A model generated the notes under the pieces. It searched no databases, was not told where the DNA came from, and was given only the letters and a program-made list of their open reading frames with translations. This document shows positions 35,986-47,784 of a stretch of 64,000 nt of DNA, in pieces. The stretch spans positions 29,817,083 through 29,881,082 of the forward strand of contig NC_084671.1 in assembly GCF_028389875.1 (NCBI RefSeq), given 5' to 3'. This DNA comes from Rhea pennata (lineage: Eukaryota > Chordata > Aves > Rheiformes > Rheidae). Position numbers and translations under genes: made by a program. Each line of letters begins with the position of its first letter. The first letter of the stretch is position 1.

Positions 35986-38900
35986 CTACAAAGAAAAATA
36001 AGTTAATATACATATTTAACAAGCTACTTCTTGTTTACTGTATCTGTAGAGGATTAGTGATTTGTGATCAGACCAATATTTAACTGTCTCTTTGCTCAGG
36101 CTTCTGTTGGGATTCAAAAGCAAAACTGAGATGTGACATACTCTTTCAGTCTACTGCTCTTACTGAGAGTCAGCCACTTGTAGTACAAAGCTCAATCATC
36201 AGCTGCATTTTAAATAGTAGCCATTTATATTTTCTATAGCTTTGTTCTTACAATAAGCTTACCATTGGGAATCTGTATCTAATACCGTATTCAAAAGATA
36301 AATGTTCATTCTATGAGCTTTGCAGATTACTGAAAAGCGAGTTTTCTCCAAGGCAAAAAACGATTTGGTTTCTTTGTGTTGCAGAAAGCTCCAAAAGCTT
36401 TCTGGGCAAGAAACTGCAGGTATCAGAAACATCAGCTGATATCCTAGATGCAGCAAGGCATGCATGTTATAAAGCCAACAAATTTGTTACAAGACAAATT
36501 AGTCTTATTTCTGAATCTCTACACTACCACAACACTTTCAAGCTTCAAAGGCAGTTGTTGACCATACTAAAGATTCAACTTCACCTGGCTTAGAACACAG
36601 AATGAAACTTCATGTTTCCTAGACACTTTGCCAATCATGTAACAACCAGATAAACAGAACTGGCCTTTTTAGATGCAATTCCCTAAACCTTTGGGGTTTT
36701 ACACCCTCATTTCAACTAGATCATAACCCTGTTTTCCATCTTGCTACTTGTCTGAGGCACCTACATTACAAAGCCCCTTCTTGAATCAACCAATGTCAAT
36801 TATATCTTTGTATTCCAACAAAACTATTAAAGAGAGCAGCTGCAATCAAGAGGTAGAAGAGCACAGAAAATGATTACAAGCATACCAGAATGACATCCGC
36901 TAAAGCAAGTTGGAAAGGAAGAAAGCAGCCTCTGCAAGGAGGAATCACACAACTAGACATTTACTGGTCAGTTCCCAGCCTCTAGAACATGCTAATCACA
37001 GATAAAGGCAGTAATTGTTAAATGAAAACCAAAGATTTTCATCAGAAATAAGAACTCACAGGTTTGTGCTTTACACTATACCACTGACAGGGGTAGTCTT
37101 TTCTCCCTGGACAGCAAGCTTCCACTTCAGAAGGTTTCCAACACTCTGTCAACAGGCGATCTACAGAAGACATTAATGCATCATCAAAAATCCAGATGGG
37201 ATGAAGCCAAATGGCCTGCAAGACTTCTCCAAATTAGATCTCTTTCCTTCAAACAGTTTGACAGCATCAACTCACTGAAAGCCAAAAGGTGAAATAGCAC
37301 AAGTACTGATACAAATGTACCAGCTAATCTGCATATTTAAAGTAGTGCTGGTAGCCTTTTTCATGAATTTTCTAACTCTTCCATTCCTGAGATGGTAGAT
37401 ACCTAAGCAAGACCTCTCATCCATGTGGTATCTGCACCACTCTGTTTTTAATAGGGCAAAGAATTCATTATTGGTCTGTAGACTCCTCAAATCCAGACAT
37501 GTAGTTGCAATTTCTCTTTCTCCAGAACACAGAAGTCATTCTTTCATTTTTCCTTGTTGGTATCCTGTTGTCACAAGCAAGAACTCCCCTCACTTATTTC
37601 ATATGTTCTTACAACAGTAACAAGTAGTTTTTCCTGCTCATAAGTAGTACATGAGGCAGAAGAATGGGAAGATTTCACATCCCTTTTCTATTGATCAGGC
37701 AGTCCTTCCTTCCCCCTACTCCATCCCAGAAAATGATTGCTTAAATAATGCCCAAGTAAAGAAGCTGAGTTACATTAGAATATTTAACTTGGCAGCTAGC
37801 AAGAATGATTTCAGCAAAGGAAATACTATTGATAGCAAAAATGGGCACTTCCACTGCTTGTTTAACTTAAAATATCTGTTGTCAGTGGATATGAGATTCT
37901 TGTTTCAGACAAGTTTGAGACTCCAATCTTTCTATGCTTCAGGAAGACAGTTTTCTACATTTTTCCCCTATACAAATGCAGGAGGAGAGGGTTTGAAACC
38001 ATCAGAATATTTCAATTATTTTAAATACCTGAGTCTGAATAATATTAAACTGCATGTATGGCATGTACAGCTTCAGCTGCCAAGACAGAAACACTGTGAA
38101 AACCTATGATTTAAACAGCTGATCTTTAGTAAACCAGAGCCTGCAGGGATTGTGACAAATAGACCAACTGTCACTGTTTCCAGGTGAAAGAGCCCAGACT
38201 CAGGGGATATAGCCCCCTACAGTAAAAAATAGGAAAAAAAAAAAAAAAAAAAAAAAAAGATCATCATGTCTGTTAACAATTAGCCTGCCTTTGGTCAGCC
38301 AGCAGTAGCATTCATGCTAGTACTGTAAAATGTAAGGGGAAGATAATGTGTCCTTAATTGGGGCCACTATCTTGCTCCTATTTTCACACGACTACTAAGA
38401 ACTCCATTTCTGAAGTCAAACAGAGATCCAGATTCCACAGTTATTCCTCTCTCACCCAAAGCATGTGTAATGAGAAACTCACTGTCACAGCAGCAGATCA
38501 GTACTTCTGGACTCTTCAGAACAACCAACACTTCTGCATTGTTTTCTGCTGGTCGGTGGTATCGTCCATGCACAGGCAAGGCAGCTCTAAAACAGTGGGA
38601 ACACTGAGGGTCGGGTTTCAGGTATATAAGAACAGCAAGATCTGTGGCTAAGTACTCAGGAGCCTCTACATCAACAGCGTCAGGAATTAACACCACCTGC
38701 AAGTGGAGAAAGATACAGACGTGGTTGCCACCAGAATTCAGACAGGGGATGGATATGAAAAAAAAAAAAAGAAAGAAAGAAAGAAAGAAAGAAAAAAAAA
38801 GAACATAGTGTTTGCCACTCCAGGATTTAAGGTCACTGTCTACTGTGGTAATCTACTGCAGCATCAGAACAGGAGTATAACTCCTGCATTAACACTTAGT

Positions 38901-41900
38901 CCTTCAAAGATTCAAACAAATTCAACTGTACAAGTCTACTGGGTATATACAGAGTAGACTTTACTCTTCCACATTATCTTACTTCAGACTTCCTCAACAG
39001 GCATCTACATCAGATCAGTCACAGAGACCTCCCTAGTGAAATATGATACCAAGCACTTGTAGTCATCTGACCTTTTCTTAGACATCAAACTTGCGACAAG
39101 ACAAACCACGTCCTAGAGATGTCTACCTTTCCAACTGTCTATAAAGACTATCTGTGCCATAAGCTCAGAATACATGTCTAGTGGACAAGCATCTAAAATG
39201 AATTAAGTTGAATCCCATCACATCATAAACAAAGTTATGTTGCAGGTCAATATGAACCACTGAGCTAAATATTATGTAGAGTTTTATCTTACTACATGAA
39301 CACAATTTACATAGAGAAATAGCAGGAGATGGGAAGCACTGTCTAGTCCCAACTTAAAGAGGGAGAACTAAGGACTGGCAATTCACGTCACCTGCAGTGG
39401 AGCCAAGAATTGCACATGAATCTCAAACCTCAGTTTCAGCACTTAAACAGTGTAGTAATTTTCATGGCAAAGGATCTCAATTCAGTTCTTCAAAAAACAC
39501 TACTCTTCCTCTTTATTAAGTTCCTTATTTTTCCTTATTCCTACCTACTTCTCTGGAGAGCTAGGAAAAATTATTTCAGCAGATGTGCTGGTCTGAGACA
39601 TGCAAACTTTCTAATACAAATGAATTAATTTATTTTCTAGAACTTCTTTCCCTAGTTCTATATTATTCTAGTATTTACAAAATCAAGACTTGCAAGAACA
39701 TGCATCTTCATGCCTCAGACCTCTGAAAAATCCACTGGACATAACAGTGCATCAGAGACTCTCCCATACTTTCTTTTGACTACAAAATTTAGGCATCTCT
39801 TCAGATGATGCAGCTAGATACTGGGAAATGACTGTCTTTTATAATTAAAAAAGACAAATTATTACAACCCAATTCTAATTAAAATCATCTTCCTCACCAT
39901 TTTAGTTTCTAACGCTGGGCCTTGTTCTATGGTCAGGAGCATCAGGTAAGAACTTCTTTCCCTCAGCTGCTCCAGAATAACTTTTCAAGTCCCTGTCCAA
40001 TGAGTTATTCTTAAATCTGAAGACTTTACAATGTAATTATGCCATTAATACATGCATAATAGTACATACAAGCATCCCAACAGAAGTTGTCAAGTGTCTT
40101 TGCACCCATATGTTTTAACTGAATTAGCACTTACAGGGATTCCCTTAAGCCACACCCTTTCCACATCTCAATCCAAAATTAGCATATCAATACTGGAAAG
40201 CAACAAAGAAAGCTGTGATTAAACAAAAACTGTGAAGCTACTCGAAGTCCATCAGAGAAGCCATTATTTTGCTCCTTTGAAGACTCTGATATTTGCTACA
40301 GTGTATTTACAGAGAGACTGAGCAGATAAGCAGCATGAAATCACTGCTGTTTTCCCCATGACCACCTCTTCTGCAGGGGCTAACTTTCCTTCTTTTCAAT
40401 CTAGGTAACTTTTACCAGAGTTGCTTATCTGGGGCTAACAGATCTGCAGTGGCTCCCATTTATGCACATCTATGTGTAGAAATATCATCAGCATATGACA
40501 TAAAATATGCCCTACATCAGGTAGTGCTGATAAAGCTGGCAGACATAATGAAAAGTCAAGAATATGACGCTTTGCAGCATCTCCTTTCGGGAAAAGGAAT
40601 TAATCACCTGCGTTCTAGCAGCTGCATAATGACCACAGATGATACCTTCCTGAGCAATGCATGCTCCAAACGCTGGCAAAAACCATACTCTGCCTTGTGT
40701 GAATAGCTGCCAGATGTCTCGACTTTGGGGCACATTACCTTTGTTAAGTTGTGCTGCTGTAATGATGCCAGCTCATAGGGATCCACATAGATTCCTGCTG
40801 GAAGAAGAGTTCTAGCTGCCACTGTACATCCTTCTATATCCTCTCCCATTTTACCAAGTTCTACCTTCATCAATAGGTCCCTTAAAACAAGTAACAGAGG
40901 CAAAACATTTATATCTGCATTTCAAAAGACATCACCAACAAACCCAGGAGACATGCTCCCAAATGCATAGCTATTAGATGCAGCTCTCACATATTTGTAC
41001 TACATAAGATGCATTCAGAAAGTACTCTCTGTCAAGCCATTCCATCCTTTTCCATTTAGGAAACTGTAGTCCATTTAGAAAACTGTAATTCACCCTAATT
41101 CTAGATTCAGAACAAATTAATGTTTCACTTATTCAAACTGCCAACAACCACCATGACCATTTTAGAAGATAGCCTCCTATTCTTCTACTATAATTTGTAA
41201 CTGTTAGTTGATCATGCTAATATTCATATAGCTAGTGTTTAGCCACATACTACCCATTTATACAGCTCAGTAAATTGATACAGGTGTGCACAAATTGTAA
41301 ATGAACTTCTTCACACACAAAATTAAATCGCAAATATTCTGACGGAGTTCTTAAGTGATAGCTTACCTGTGAAATCCCTCTTGCAGAAACTGTTGTGTGA
41401 CAATGGCATCCTGGCAAATAGCCTGCACATCTAAGACATCATAGAATGAATGACAGTGTCTACAGAACAGCACAGGTACTGTTAATTATTACAAGGTCAG
41501 ACAATTTTAACAAGCCTCAGCAGTCTTATAATGTATGAGTGAAGTATCCGCAAATACTCTCATAGGAAGAGAGAAATATTTCAATGTGATTGACAAGTAT
41601 ATGTTTCTTAGATCACCGACTGAGCAGTGTAGATCTCTCATGCTTCTCAAAATCAGAAGCTGATCCTATGAACAAGTAGGCACATATAGCTAAGCATGAG
41701 TGAAAATATTTTCAAGATAAAAGCCCAAATAAAGTGGCCCAAACTGTTTGATGTCTCTACAAAACGATTCCACATGTTCAAATTTAAATCGCAGAGATGT
41801 AGTAAGGGCAGTTGAACAGTCAACTGAAGAAGGAAAAAAAAATCCAAATACATTTGACCAACGCCTCTATTTATTTACACACAAATCCAGTTAGCTTTAA

Positions 41901-42513
41901 TCATCTATCATCATCTGAAACATTAAGCCTACACTCTGTTAAGCTTTAACCAAGCATGGAGGCCTCGATGGCTGTAATCATATCCAGCTGAAAAGATCTG
42001 AAGTCCTCCAAAGCCCACGCCCATACAGATTTGATGCCCTGGCTTTGATTGCCTCCGCATCCCTCACCACAGCTCGCTCGACTGATGCCAGTCCCCCCAA
42101 AAAAGCTACAAAACACTCTGAGCGAGAGGAACTGGACATACCCGCGGCTCCACAATAAACACGGGGAGCAAAACTGCTCGTTTTTCAAACGATTAAGCAT
42201 TCAAGGATTTTGCCAAGCGCTTGTAAAAACACCAGGTTTTGCGAGCCCCTGTCAGAGATCGCCCTGGATTCCTGCGCCTTAGAGACTTTCAGTCTTCCGT
42301 GGATGCAGGGCTTCCTCACAAGCCCTGTCGGCGCCCGCTCCCCATCCCCCGCAGAGCCCCAAACCGCCGCTCCCCGGGCCGGGCTGGGCCGGGCCGCGGC
42401 CATCCGCCACCCGGCGCGGCGCGATCCTGCCGGCTGCCGCACTCACACAAGCTGCCAGCCGCGCAGAGGAGGAGCAGCAGCAGCGCCGCCACCCCAGCGC
42501 CCCGCACCCCCAT
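35821..42513 (-). CDS. PIGX: PIGX, GPI mannosyltransferase I regulatory subunit (six coding exons)
   Basis: PIG-X is an ER type I membrane protein. It binds and stabilises PIG-M, the catalytic subunit that adds the first mannose to the GPI precursor. Joining 42447-42513, 41367-41430, 40739-40880, 38456-38696, 37060-37145 and 35821-35985 gives an uninterrupted 254-residue frame with consistent phases and GT/AG at every junction. Residues 1-22 form a signal peptide with six consecutive Leu. The lumenal domain (about 23-217) carries conserved PIG-X segments: EGFHRDLLMKVELG, AGIYVDPYELASL, PVHGRYHRP, and a Cys-rich stretch ending CQWY. It has an NLT glycosylation sequon at Asn88. A membrane helix spans about 218-239, followed by a short tail beginning KYGHF. 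Human PIGX has 258 residues by my recollection, with a shorter tail. The start ATG has a good Kozak context. Its 5' end abuts that of CEP19 across a CpG island. Confidence 0.96.
35986..37059 (-). other. PIGX: PIGX intron 5
   Basis: AT-rich intron with no repeat family or RNA gene that I can recognise. Confidence 0.85.
37060..37145 (-). CDS. PIGX: PIGX coding exon 5
   Basis: Encodes residues 172-200, ECWKPSEVEACCPG through CQWYSVKHKP, aligning with human KCWAHSEVAAPC...CQWNKMKYKS. The acceptor is gttgacag and the donor is gtgagt. Stop codons lie just upstream in the same frame, so the exon start is well constrained. Confidence 0.92.
37146..38455 (-). other. PIGX: PIGX intron 4
   Basis: AT-rich intron; the only notable item is a 25-base A tract at 38234-38258. 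The 152-codon plus-strand frame at 37651-38109 has no family resemblance and lies within the intron on the opposite strand. Confidence 0.85.
38234..38258. repeat. A25 homopolymer
   Basis: A run of 25 A on the plus strand in PIGX intron 4. Confidence 0.95.
38456..38696 (-). CDS. PIGX: PIGX coding exon 4
   Basis: Encodes residues 92-171, including VDVEAPEYL, AVLIYLKPDPQCSHC and ALPVHGRYHRP, all strongly PIG-X-like. The acceptor is tccacttgcag and the donor is gtgaga. Codon 172 is split after its first base. Confidence 0.95.
38697..40738 (-). other. PIGX: PIGX intron 3
   Basis: The longest PIGX intron. It holds a GAAA microsatellite close to the exon 4 acceptor and otherwise nothing recognised. 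Confidence 0.85.
38758..38800. repeat. A13(GAAA)nA9 microsatellite
   Basis: An A run, about six GAAA units and another A run. On the minus strand it is a long pyrimidine tract some 60 bases upstream of the exon 4 acceptor, so it could influence splicing. Length polymorphism is likely. Confidence 0.9.
40739..40880 (-). CDS. PIGX: PIGX coding exon 3
   Basis: Encodes RDLLMKVELG through LQQHNLTK (residues 44-91). The acceptor is ttgttttaag and the donor is gtaatg. It carries the conserved YVDPYELASL block and the NLT sequon. It ends on a codon boundary. Confidence 0.95.
40881..41366 (-). other. PIGX: PIGX intron 2
   Basis: A 486-base AT-rich intron containing the imperfect tandem duplication at 41051-41090. 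Confidence 0.85.
41051..41090. repeat. Imperfect 20-bp tandem duplication
   Basis: Two adjacent 20-base units, each beginning ccatttag with aactgta near the end, differing at a few positions. Confidence 0.75.
41367..41430 (-). CDS. PIGX: PIGX coding exon 2
   Basis: Sixty-four bases between an acceptor (gatgtcttag) and a donor (gtaagc). Encodes codons 23-43, reading VQAICQDAIVTQQFLQEGFH, plus two bases. It aligns with the human AMCSEIILRQEVLKDGFHR segment. Too short to stand out as an open frame; found by the similarity and the splice phases. Confidence 0.92.
41431..42446 (-). other. PIGX: PIGX intron 1
   Basis: It starts inside the CpG island and passes into AT-rich DNA. No other feature is recognised. 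Confidence 0.85.
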
Positions 42514-43014
42514 GGCCGCCGCCGCCCGCCCCGCCCCTCAAGCCCTCTCCGCGGGGGCCTTGAGCCGAGCGGCGTGCCCTCCCCGGCCCGGGCCCTTTAG
42601 CGAACGCCTGCTCTCCTACTTCTCCTCAACTTGCAGCCCCAGTGCGATCCGCTTCAAACGCTGCCGCTGCCCTTCATCGGAATGCCTGTTGTGCCCCGGC
42701 GAATGGTGCCGAAGCTGTAAGGACCGCCAGAGTCCTCCCTCGGGCCTTCAGGTAGCGCTGCGGGCTGCCCGGCCGGGGCCTGCCGCGGAAGCGGGGGGCG
42801 GGGCAAGCGGGCGGCGCTGTCGCACAGCGGCGGCGCAGGCAGGGCTCGGCCGGGCAGGCGGGGTCGTGTCGCCACCGGGGAGGCAGTGGCATCGTTCCCG
42901 CCGAGAGGAGGCGCTTCCGGCGCCCACCGCAGCCGCTTTGCGGGACCCTAGGGACGATCCCAACCTTTTAAGCGAGTCCTTCAGCTGAGCACTGAAACGT
43001 TGTGCGGACTGAAG
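42240..43014. promoter_or_regulatory. Divergent CpG-island promoter of PIGX and CEP19
   Basis: A GC- and CpG-rich block covering the PIGX start codon (42511-42513) and extending about 500 bases beyond it. PIGX runs leftward from it, and CEP19, the next gene, is on the plus strand to the right. No other CpG island lies between them, so it probably serves both. Two plus-strand donor candidates could end a non-coding CEP19 exon 1: cttcag before gtagcg (exon end 42751) and gaag before gtgatg (exon end 43014). I cannot choose between them. The 249-codon plus-strand frame here (42239-42988) is low-complexity and rich in Ala, Pro and Arg, and overlaps PIGX exon 1; I do not consider it a gene. Confidence 0.7.
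42447..42513 (-). CDS. PIGX: PIGX coding exon 1 (signal peptide)
   Basis: Encodes residues 1-22 (MGVRGAGVAA then six Leu) plus the first base of codon 23. The donor is gtgagt right after 42447. The ATG lies in a gcggccATGg context. Reading on past the donor gives CEC, so the exact GT was chosen by the phase of exon 2. Confidence 0.92.
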
Positions 43015-45483
43015 GTGATGTCGATGCGTCGCGGCAGCACCCGCGGCTGAGTTTTCTCGCCTGGCACGAGTATTTCGCGGCGAAAAGCTTGTGTCAAACT
43101 GCAAATGTTTTTCTGTTATATTTGGCAGAAAAAAAGGCACCTGAGCTTTAGGCCTAGTAAAACACTGCCATTTCACATTTGCCGCACCTTCTGCCAGTAG
43201 TAGCAATAATTTCTGTTTTTATTACTGGAAGATATGCAATTCTTTCCCATCTTTCATGTGGATTTGAGTAAAGTAGTCTCATATTTGCATTTTTCTTCCA
43301 AGAAGGATTTCTTTGCCATTTGAAGCATGGAGGCATATTCTCATGATTGATATTTATACTTCAAAAAACCATTTCAGTTGAAGTTTGAAGCATCATCTCA
43401 TTTTAAGATAGTGAACATAGCTCTGAGGAGAAATGTGATACAGCTTTTCTGTCCGATTCATAGAATTATTTTTAAAAAGATATAGCTAGCTCCTCTAGTT
43501 AATTTTCAGTATTGAAAATATTATGGTGATTTTGGATTCTTTCCCGTGTGGCTTTCCATGGAGAAGATTGATTTTTAAACTTAGCTTAGAAATAGGTTTT
43601 AAATATTAACATTTGTCTTTCTTTACTTGGAGATACTTTTTTTTTTCTTTGAGTCATTTCTTATTTTGGTTTTCTACAGTCTGTAGAGTAGTCAAAGTAG
43701 GAGACAACCCAGATGTTTGACATCCTTTCACTTAATTGAAACCAAAAGGAAAGTAACATTTGCATTCAGTGTTGCACACTAAAATGGGAAAGAGGATCTG
43801 CAGCAGCTGTGTTCCTGATCTACATCTCCTCTAATAATCAGGTGATTCAAAGGGGATCAGGGCCAAAAGTTTATGGACGGTTATTATAAAGCAGAAAAAG
43901 AGAAATTGCTGTAGTCAGTCAGACTTGCATTCTATCTTTATGGTTGCAAGACAGTAGAAAATGCTTCAGAGGAAACTATAAAGGATAATTATGGAGTAAA
44001 TTTTTAACTTCATTCATTTAGTAGCTGACGTATGCACTGATATGTAAGAGTCTAATAGTTCTTCTTACTTAAAAATGAAATCCTAGCATAAATATTTAAT
44101 ATTTGTAGAATTTTACTGTCTGTATAAATACACTATAGATGTAGTGGGCCACTCAGCTCTTTCCCTCCAACCCCTAATTAAGACTTTCTCCACCTTTTAA
44201 GTATCGCAGAAGTTCCCAGTTCCTCCCCTCACACATCAGCTCAGCATTTTCAAAATTTCATAAATTCTTGATCCTTGTGAATGTTATAGAGCTATAAACT
44301 CTACCAAAGTTTGTGCCATGTTGAAAAGCATTTCCATTTGTCACTTGTATATTCTCAGCTTTTCAGTTTAATTGATGGTGTATTCTAGTTAGAGAAGAAT
44401 GAAACAGTTGAAGTTTGTCTCTCTTTAAAACAATTGTGTATTTTCAGTGTTTCCTGCTTGGAACCCAATCATATTTTTTCTCCATTTCTGAATCTCTTCT
44501 CCCTCCTTATCCTGTCTGTCCTAGATTACATAAATGCTTCTTTATTGAGGTGATTGAAACTGGAAGCAAGCTTTACAAGAACTGACTAGATGCCCCTCCA
44601 TCTGTAATATAAAAAAAAAAAATCTCTCTTTTTATGTAAAATAAGGAATATGGTATCTCCTCATTTGTGACAGAAACAGAGACAGGTGAAGGGAATTTGA
44701 ACCATATTAATCAATTTGTATCTTTTCAAAATAATATATAAAAGATCATAGAACTCTGTCTTTATTATACTTCCTGTAGCATTCAGATTTATTTAATTTT
44801 GCAGAAACTCTTTTGGTCAAGTTAAGATATTTCAAGTTTTCATTTTAAATTTATTTTCCAAATATTTTTTCATATGTGCTCAAATAAGCGTACAGCAGAA
44901 ATAAGTTATAGTATCTTTACAGAAAAATTGGATTCTATCTGAGTTCACACCTTGAGCTTTCATATAAACTATCAGGTGATACAAAGTTAAAAGCATAATG
45001 GTTAAAGAAGAGAAAGGTTTGGTAGTTGAACAATTTCCTGCCTTTCCAGAGCAGTGGGTATGATATGCAGTAAAAAGTTGTTTGTGAAGAAACTGTAGTA
45101 CATTGATGTTTTTCATTTAAAATGCATAAATAAAAAGCATCTTTTAGGTATCATTTGACTATGCAGTACTTTGCTTAGCTGACAGACCAAAAATTGTAAC
45201 TTACATGTTACAATGTTTGTTACTCAGTACTGATTCAAAAGCCCAGAAGTGACAAATGTGCAAATTGAGCAGCTGAGAGTCACGGTCATGCTCAAAGAGC
45301 GTGAAGGAACATGTTCAAGTTCTCCTGAAATCAGGGATACTTACACCATGGCTGAGTGTTTTTGCTTAATTGAGTCACTAATCCCAATAAAAATTTGGGT
45401 CTAAAATACATTACATCTGAGAATGGTATGTGGGGACACTCACACTTGCTTTCCCCTTTTTTTCTCTTTTTTTTTGTTTTCAG
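43015..45483 (+). other. CEP19: CEP19 5' UTR intron (inferred)
   Basis: AT-rich sequence between the shared CpG island and the acceptor (tttttgttttcag) before the first coding exon. It has short A/T runs only; nothing else is recognised. Confidence 0.55.
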
Positions 45484-45552
45484 AGAGCACTGAAGTCTCT
45501 GAGGGCATCTCTTATAAAACTGAATATACTTCAGCCAGTAGCAAGAGCTATT

Positions 45553-45682
45553 ATGACTTACATTGCGAAAAAGTGTGGCATTTGCTTTCAGCCTCCATCC
45601 ATTATTCTTATCTATAAAGAGGAAGACAAGGATAAAACTCGCCAGCGTATCATGCCTATCCGAAATTTCTCAAAGTTCTCAG
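45553..45682 (+). CDS. CEP19: CEP19 first coding exon (coding part)
   Basis: Encodes residues 1-43 ([15 protein letters not shown] through RNFSKFS) plus one base. The exon itself probably begins at 45484 after a T-rich tract ending gttttcag, giving 69 bases of 5' UTR. The donor GT is at 45683-45684. Confidence 0.93.
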
Positions 45683-46363
45683 GTGTGGTGTATTCTCTTG
45701 TGGCATTCCCTAGATCCACTCTACATGCAGTAAAAGGAAGAGCAATTTGGTAACACAGTATTTTTAATGACTGTTGGGGACCTTCTTGCCAGCTTTCAGG
45801 AGTGCATAAAGGGACCATTTTGGGGTGATACAGAAACAATATTGGCATGGTCTCTACTGAGGAGCCTGAGGCCACATCTTAACATGAATAGTGGCACTGC
45901 TAGGTTTGGATGTCTCGTGTGAGGGTTTAGGAAAAGAGGGTGTTTTTATATAATGAGAGTATTCTTGCATCTGTAATTCTTCATGGTGATCTTCTCTTTA
46001 GACTGTAGCAGAGCAGCTGAACAGCTGAAGAATAACCCTCGGCACAAAGCTTACCTGGAAGGAGTCTCACTACGTCAGCTAAAGAAGTTCTATGGTTTGC
46101 TGAAAGGTCATTTAGGAGGACAGAGTCTGGCTGAGAGCTTGGAACAGATTCATCGGGAAGAGACCATTGATCCAGAAGAGGATATGAACAAATTAGATGA
46201 CAAGGAACTAGCCAAAAGGAAGAGCATCATGGATGAGCTCTTTGAAAAGAATAGAAAGAAGAAAGATGATCCAGATTTTATCTACAATGTTGAGGTTGAA
46301 TTTCCACAGGATGAGCAGCTAGAGTCCTGTGGTTGGGATGTGGAGTCAGGTGAAGAAATCTGA
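45553..46363 (+). CDS. CEP19: CEP19, centrosomal protein of 19 kDa (two coding exons)
   Basis: CEP19 sits at the mother centriole and ciliary base, where it is recruited by FOP/CEP350 and brings in RABL2 to start intraflagellar transport. Loss in humans causes obesity and male infertility. Joining 45553-45682 and 46002-46363 gives 163 residues. The N-terminal block [17 protein letters not shown] and the [14 protein letters not shown] block are followed by [55 protein letters not shown] and the C-terminal CGWDVES. These match human CEP19 along the whole length. The donor is ag then gtgtgg; the acceptor is cttctctttag. The Asp codon 44 is split. The frame is open upstream of this ATG to the acceptor at 45483, so an N-terminal extension cannot be excluded, but the chosen Met matches the human start. 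Confidence 0.96.
45683..46001 (+). other. CEP19: CEP19 intron between coding exons
   Basis: A short 319-base intron starting gtgtgg and ending tctctttag. Nothing else is recognised in it. Confidence 0.93.
46002..46363 (+). CDS. CEP19: CEP19 last coding exon
   Basis: Encodes residues 44-163 and the TGA stop at 46361-46363. It is rich in charged residues, with a Lys/Glu-rich helical stretch ([20 protein letters not shown]) typical of CEP19. The protein ends WDVESGEEI. Confidence 0.96.
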
Positions 46364-46548
46364 TTATGGACAAAGATTTCATAGATGGAAAGGTCAGAGA
46401 GAAAACCTAAATTCCTAACATAGACTGCTGTTATTGTACTTCTATTCTATTCTATTCTACTGCATCACTTTCAATTCCTGCAATTGATGCATATTATATT
46501 GACTATGGGGAATCGAAGGGCTAAGATGTTACAGTAATTTCAGATTTA

Positions 46549-46554
46549 AATAAA
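46549..46554 (+). terminator. CEP19: CEP19 poly(A) signal AATAAA
   Basis: A canonical AATAAA 186 bases after the stop codon, followed by a GTTTGTTTT-rich stretch as a downstream element. A second AATAAA at 47042-47047 could give a longer 3' UTR. Confidence 0.75.
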
Positions 46555-47784
46555 GTTTGTTTTAAAAGTCCAACTTGATGAAATGGAAATGGGCTAGCTG
46601 AACTTGAGTTTTTTTCATCTTTACATATTCACAATGCCTAAGTAACTTTAAATCATTCATCTACCACTTCTTTACATTTCAGTCAGCTTTGGCAGAAGAC
46701 CTCACCAACTTGTATTGCTATGATTTCTGTTCATCTTCATCTTAAAATGAAGTGTTAAATATTTATATCTTGAAAGCAATGCTCAAGTTTTATTGCATAG
46801 CTGTGGTATTTATTGTTACTTGTTGGAATGTTAAATATATATTAGTCTATTTTCTGGATAAAGTCAACATTGCAATGAGAATGTTGAATATTCATATGAA
46901 CTTTCGTATGTCCTGAGTGATGCTTAAATCTGCAGCCGCAGGTTACACAAATATAAATTCTTATATTTAAGAAACAGAATATTTAGAAAATAAGTTAGTT
47001 CTGACAGTACTCTTGAAAATACAGTGATTGTGAGTTGATAAAATAAAGTGTCTACTTTGAACTACTAGATGATGTTCTGTCAGTAAATGTTTACCTCTGG
47101 GAAAACGTGCTTACACTATCTGAGATAAGTTGTATGGCAGAACGTCACAAAAGCTAGAGGAGTCTTTAGAATAAAGCAAAATCTTCACTGCTGTTAAGTG
47201 ATCAGACTACAGTTTGGAACTCAAGCAGTACTAGAGGAGAACTTGACATGACAAGTAAATATGGCAGAAGGTCCTCCAGATAGTGTTTTCATGGTCACAG
47301 AGGAATTTATCTCTGCAAATTAGTATTTTATTTACTACTCAAGGTTTTAATCCCACTGTCTACCTCAGCTGGTTCGTACTAGTCAAGTCATACTCTCTTG
47401 TAAGAATTGGAAGACTAAGTTTAGGACTCTCTAAAATTACGTGACACCACAAGCTTCCCAGGTTTTGGCTTCCTGAATTTGGTTGGGTTGTGAGGTTTCA
47501 GAGAGAAGTGGGCCTTCACCTTGATCTAAATATCCTCAACAAAAAGATATCCGAGAAACTAAAAGGTATAAATTGGCCCTGAGACTAATTTACTTCCTGT
47601 CTTTCCTCCTTCTGCAACCACAAATGAATTAAAATATTCCAACTTTTTCAATAAGACTTTCATAGCACAGGAATTGATATTTGGAATAGTTCTTCTCCTA
47701 AAAATGGAAATGACAGAACTAATCCTATGAGAAATCTGAGATGAGCACAAATTAAACCACGATACTTTGTCCTGGAGCAGATGA
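46555..47784. other. Intergenic or alternative CEP19 3' UTR
   Basis: AT-rich sequence between the first CEP19 poly(A) signal and the next CR1. No gene is recognised. A short (TTCTA)n run near 46441-46460 lies inside the proximal 3' UTR just before it. Confidence 0.55.

Noticed and set aside
42239..42988. 249-codon plus-strand open frame
   Set aside because: Lies in the CpG island, antisense to PIGX exon 1, and is made mostly of Ala, Pro, Arg and Gly. High GC removes stop codons; no domain or start context supports it.
45612..45875. Minus-strand frame over CEP19 exon 1
   Set aside because: Antisense shadow of the CEP19 coding exon and intron.
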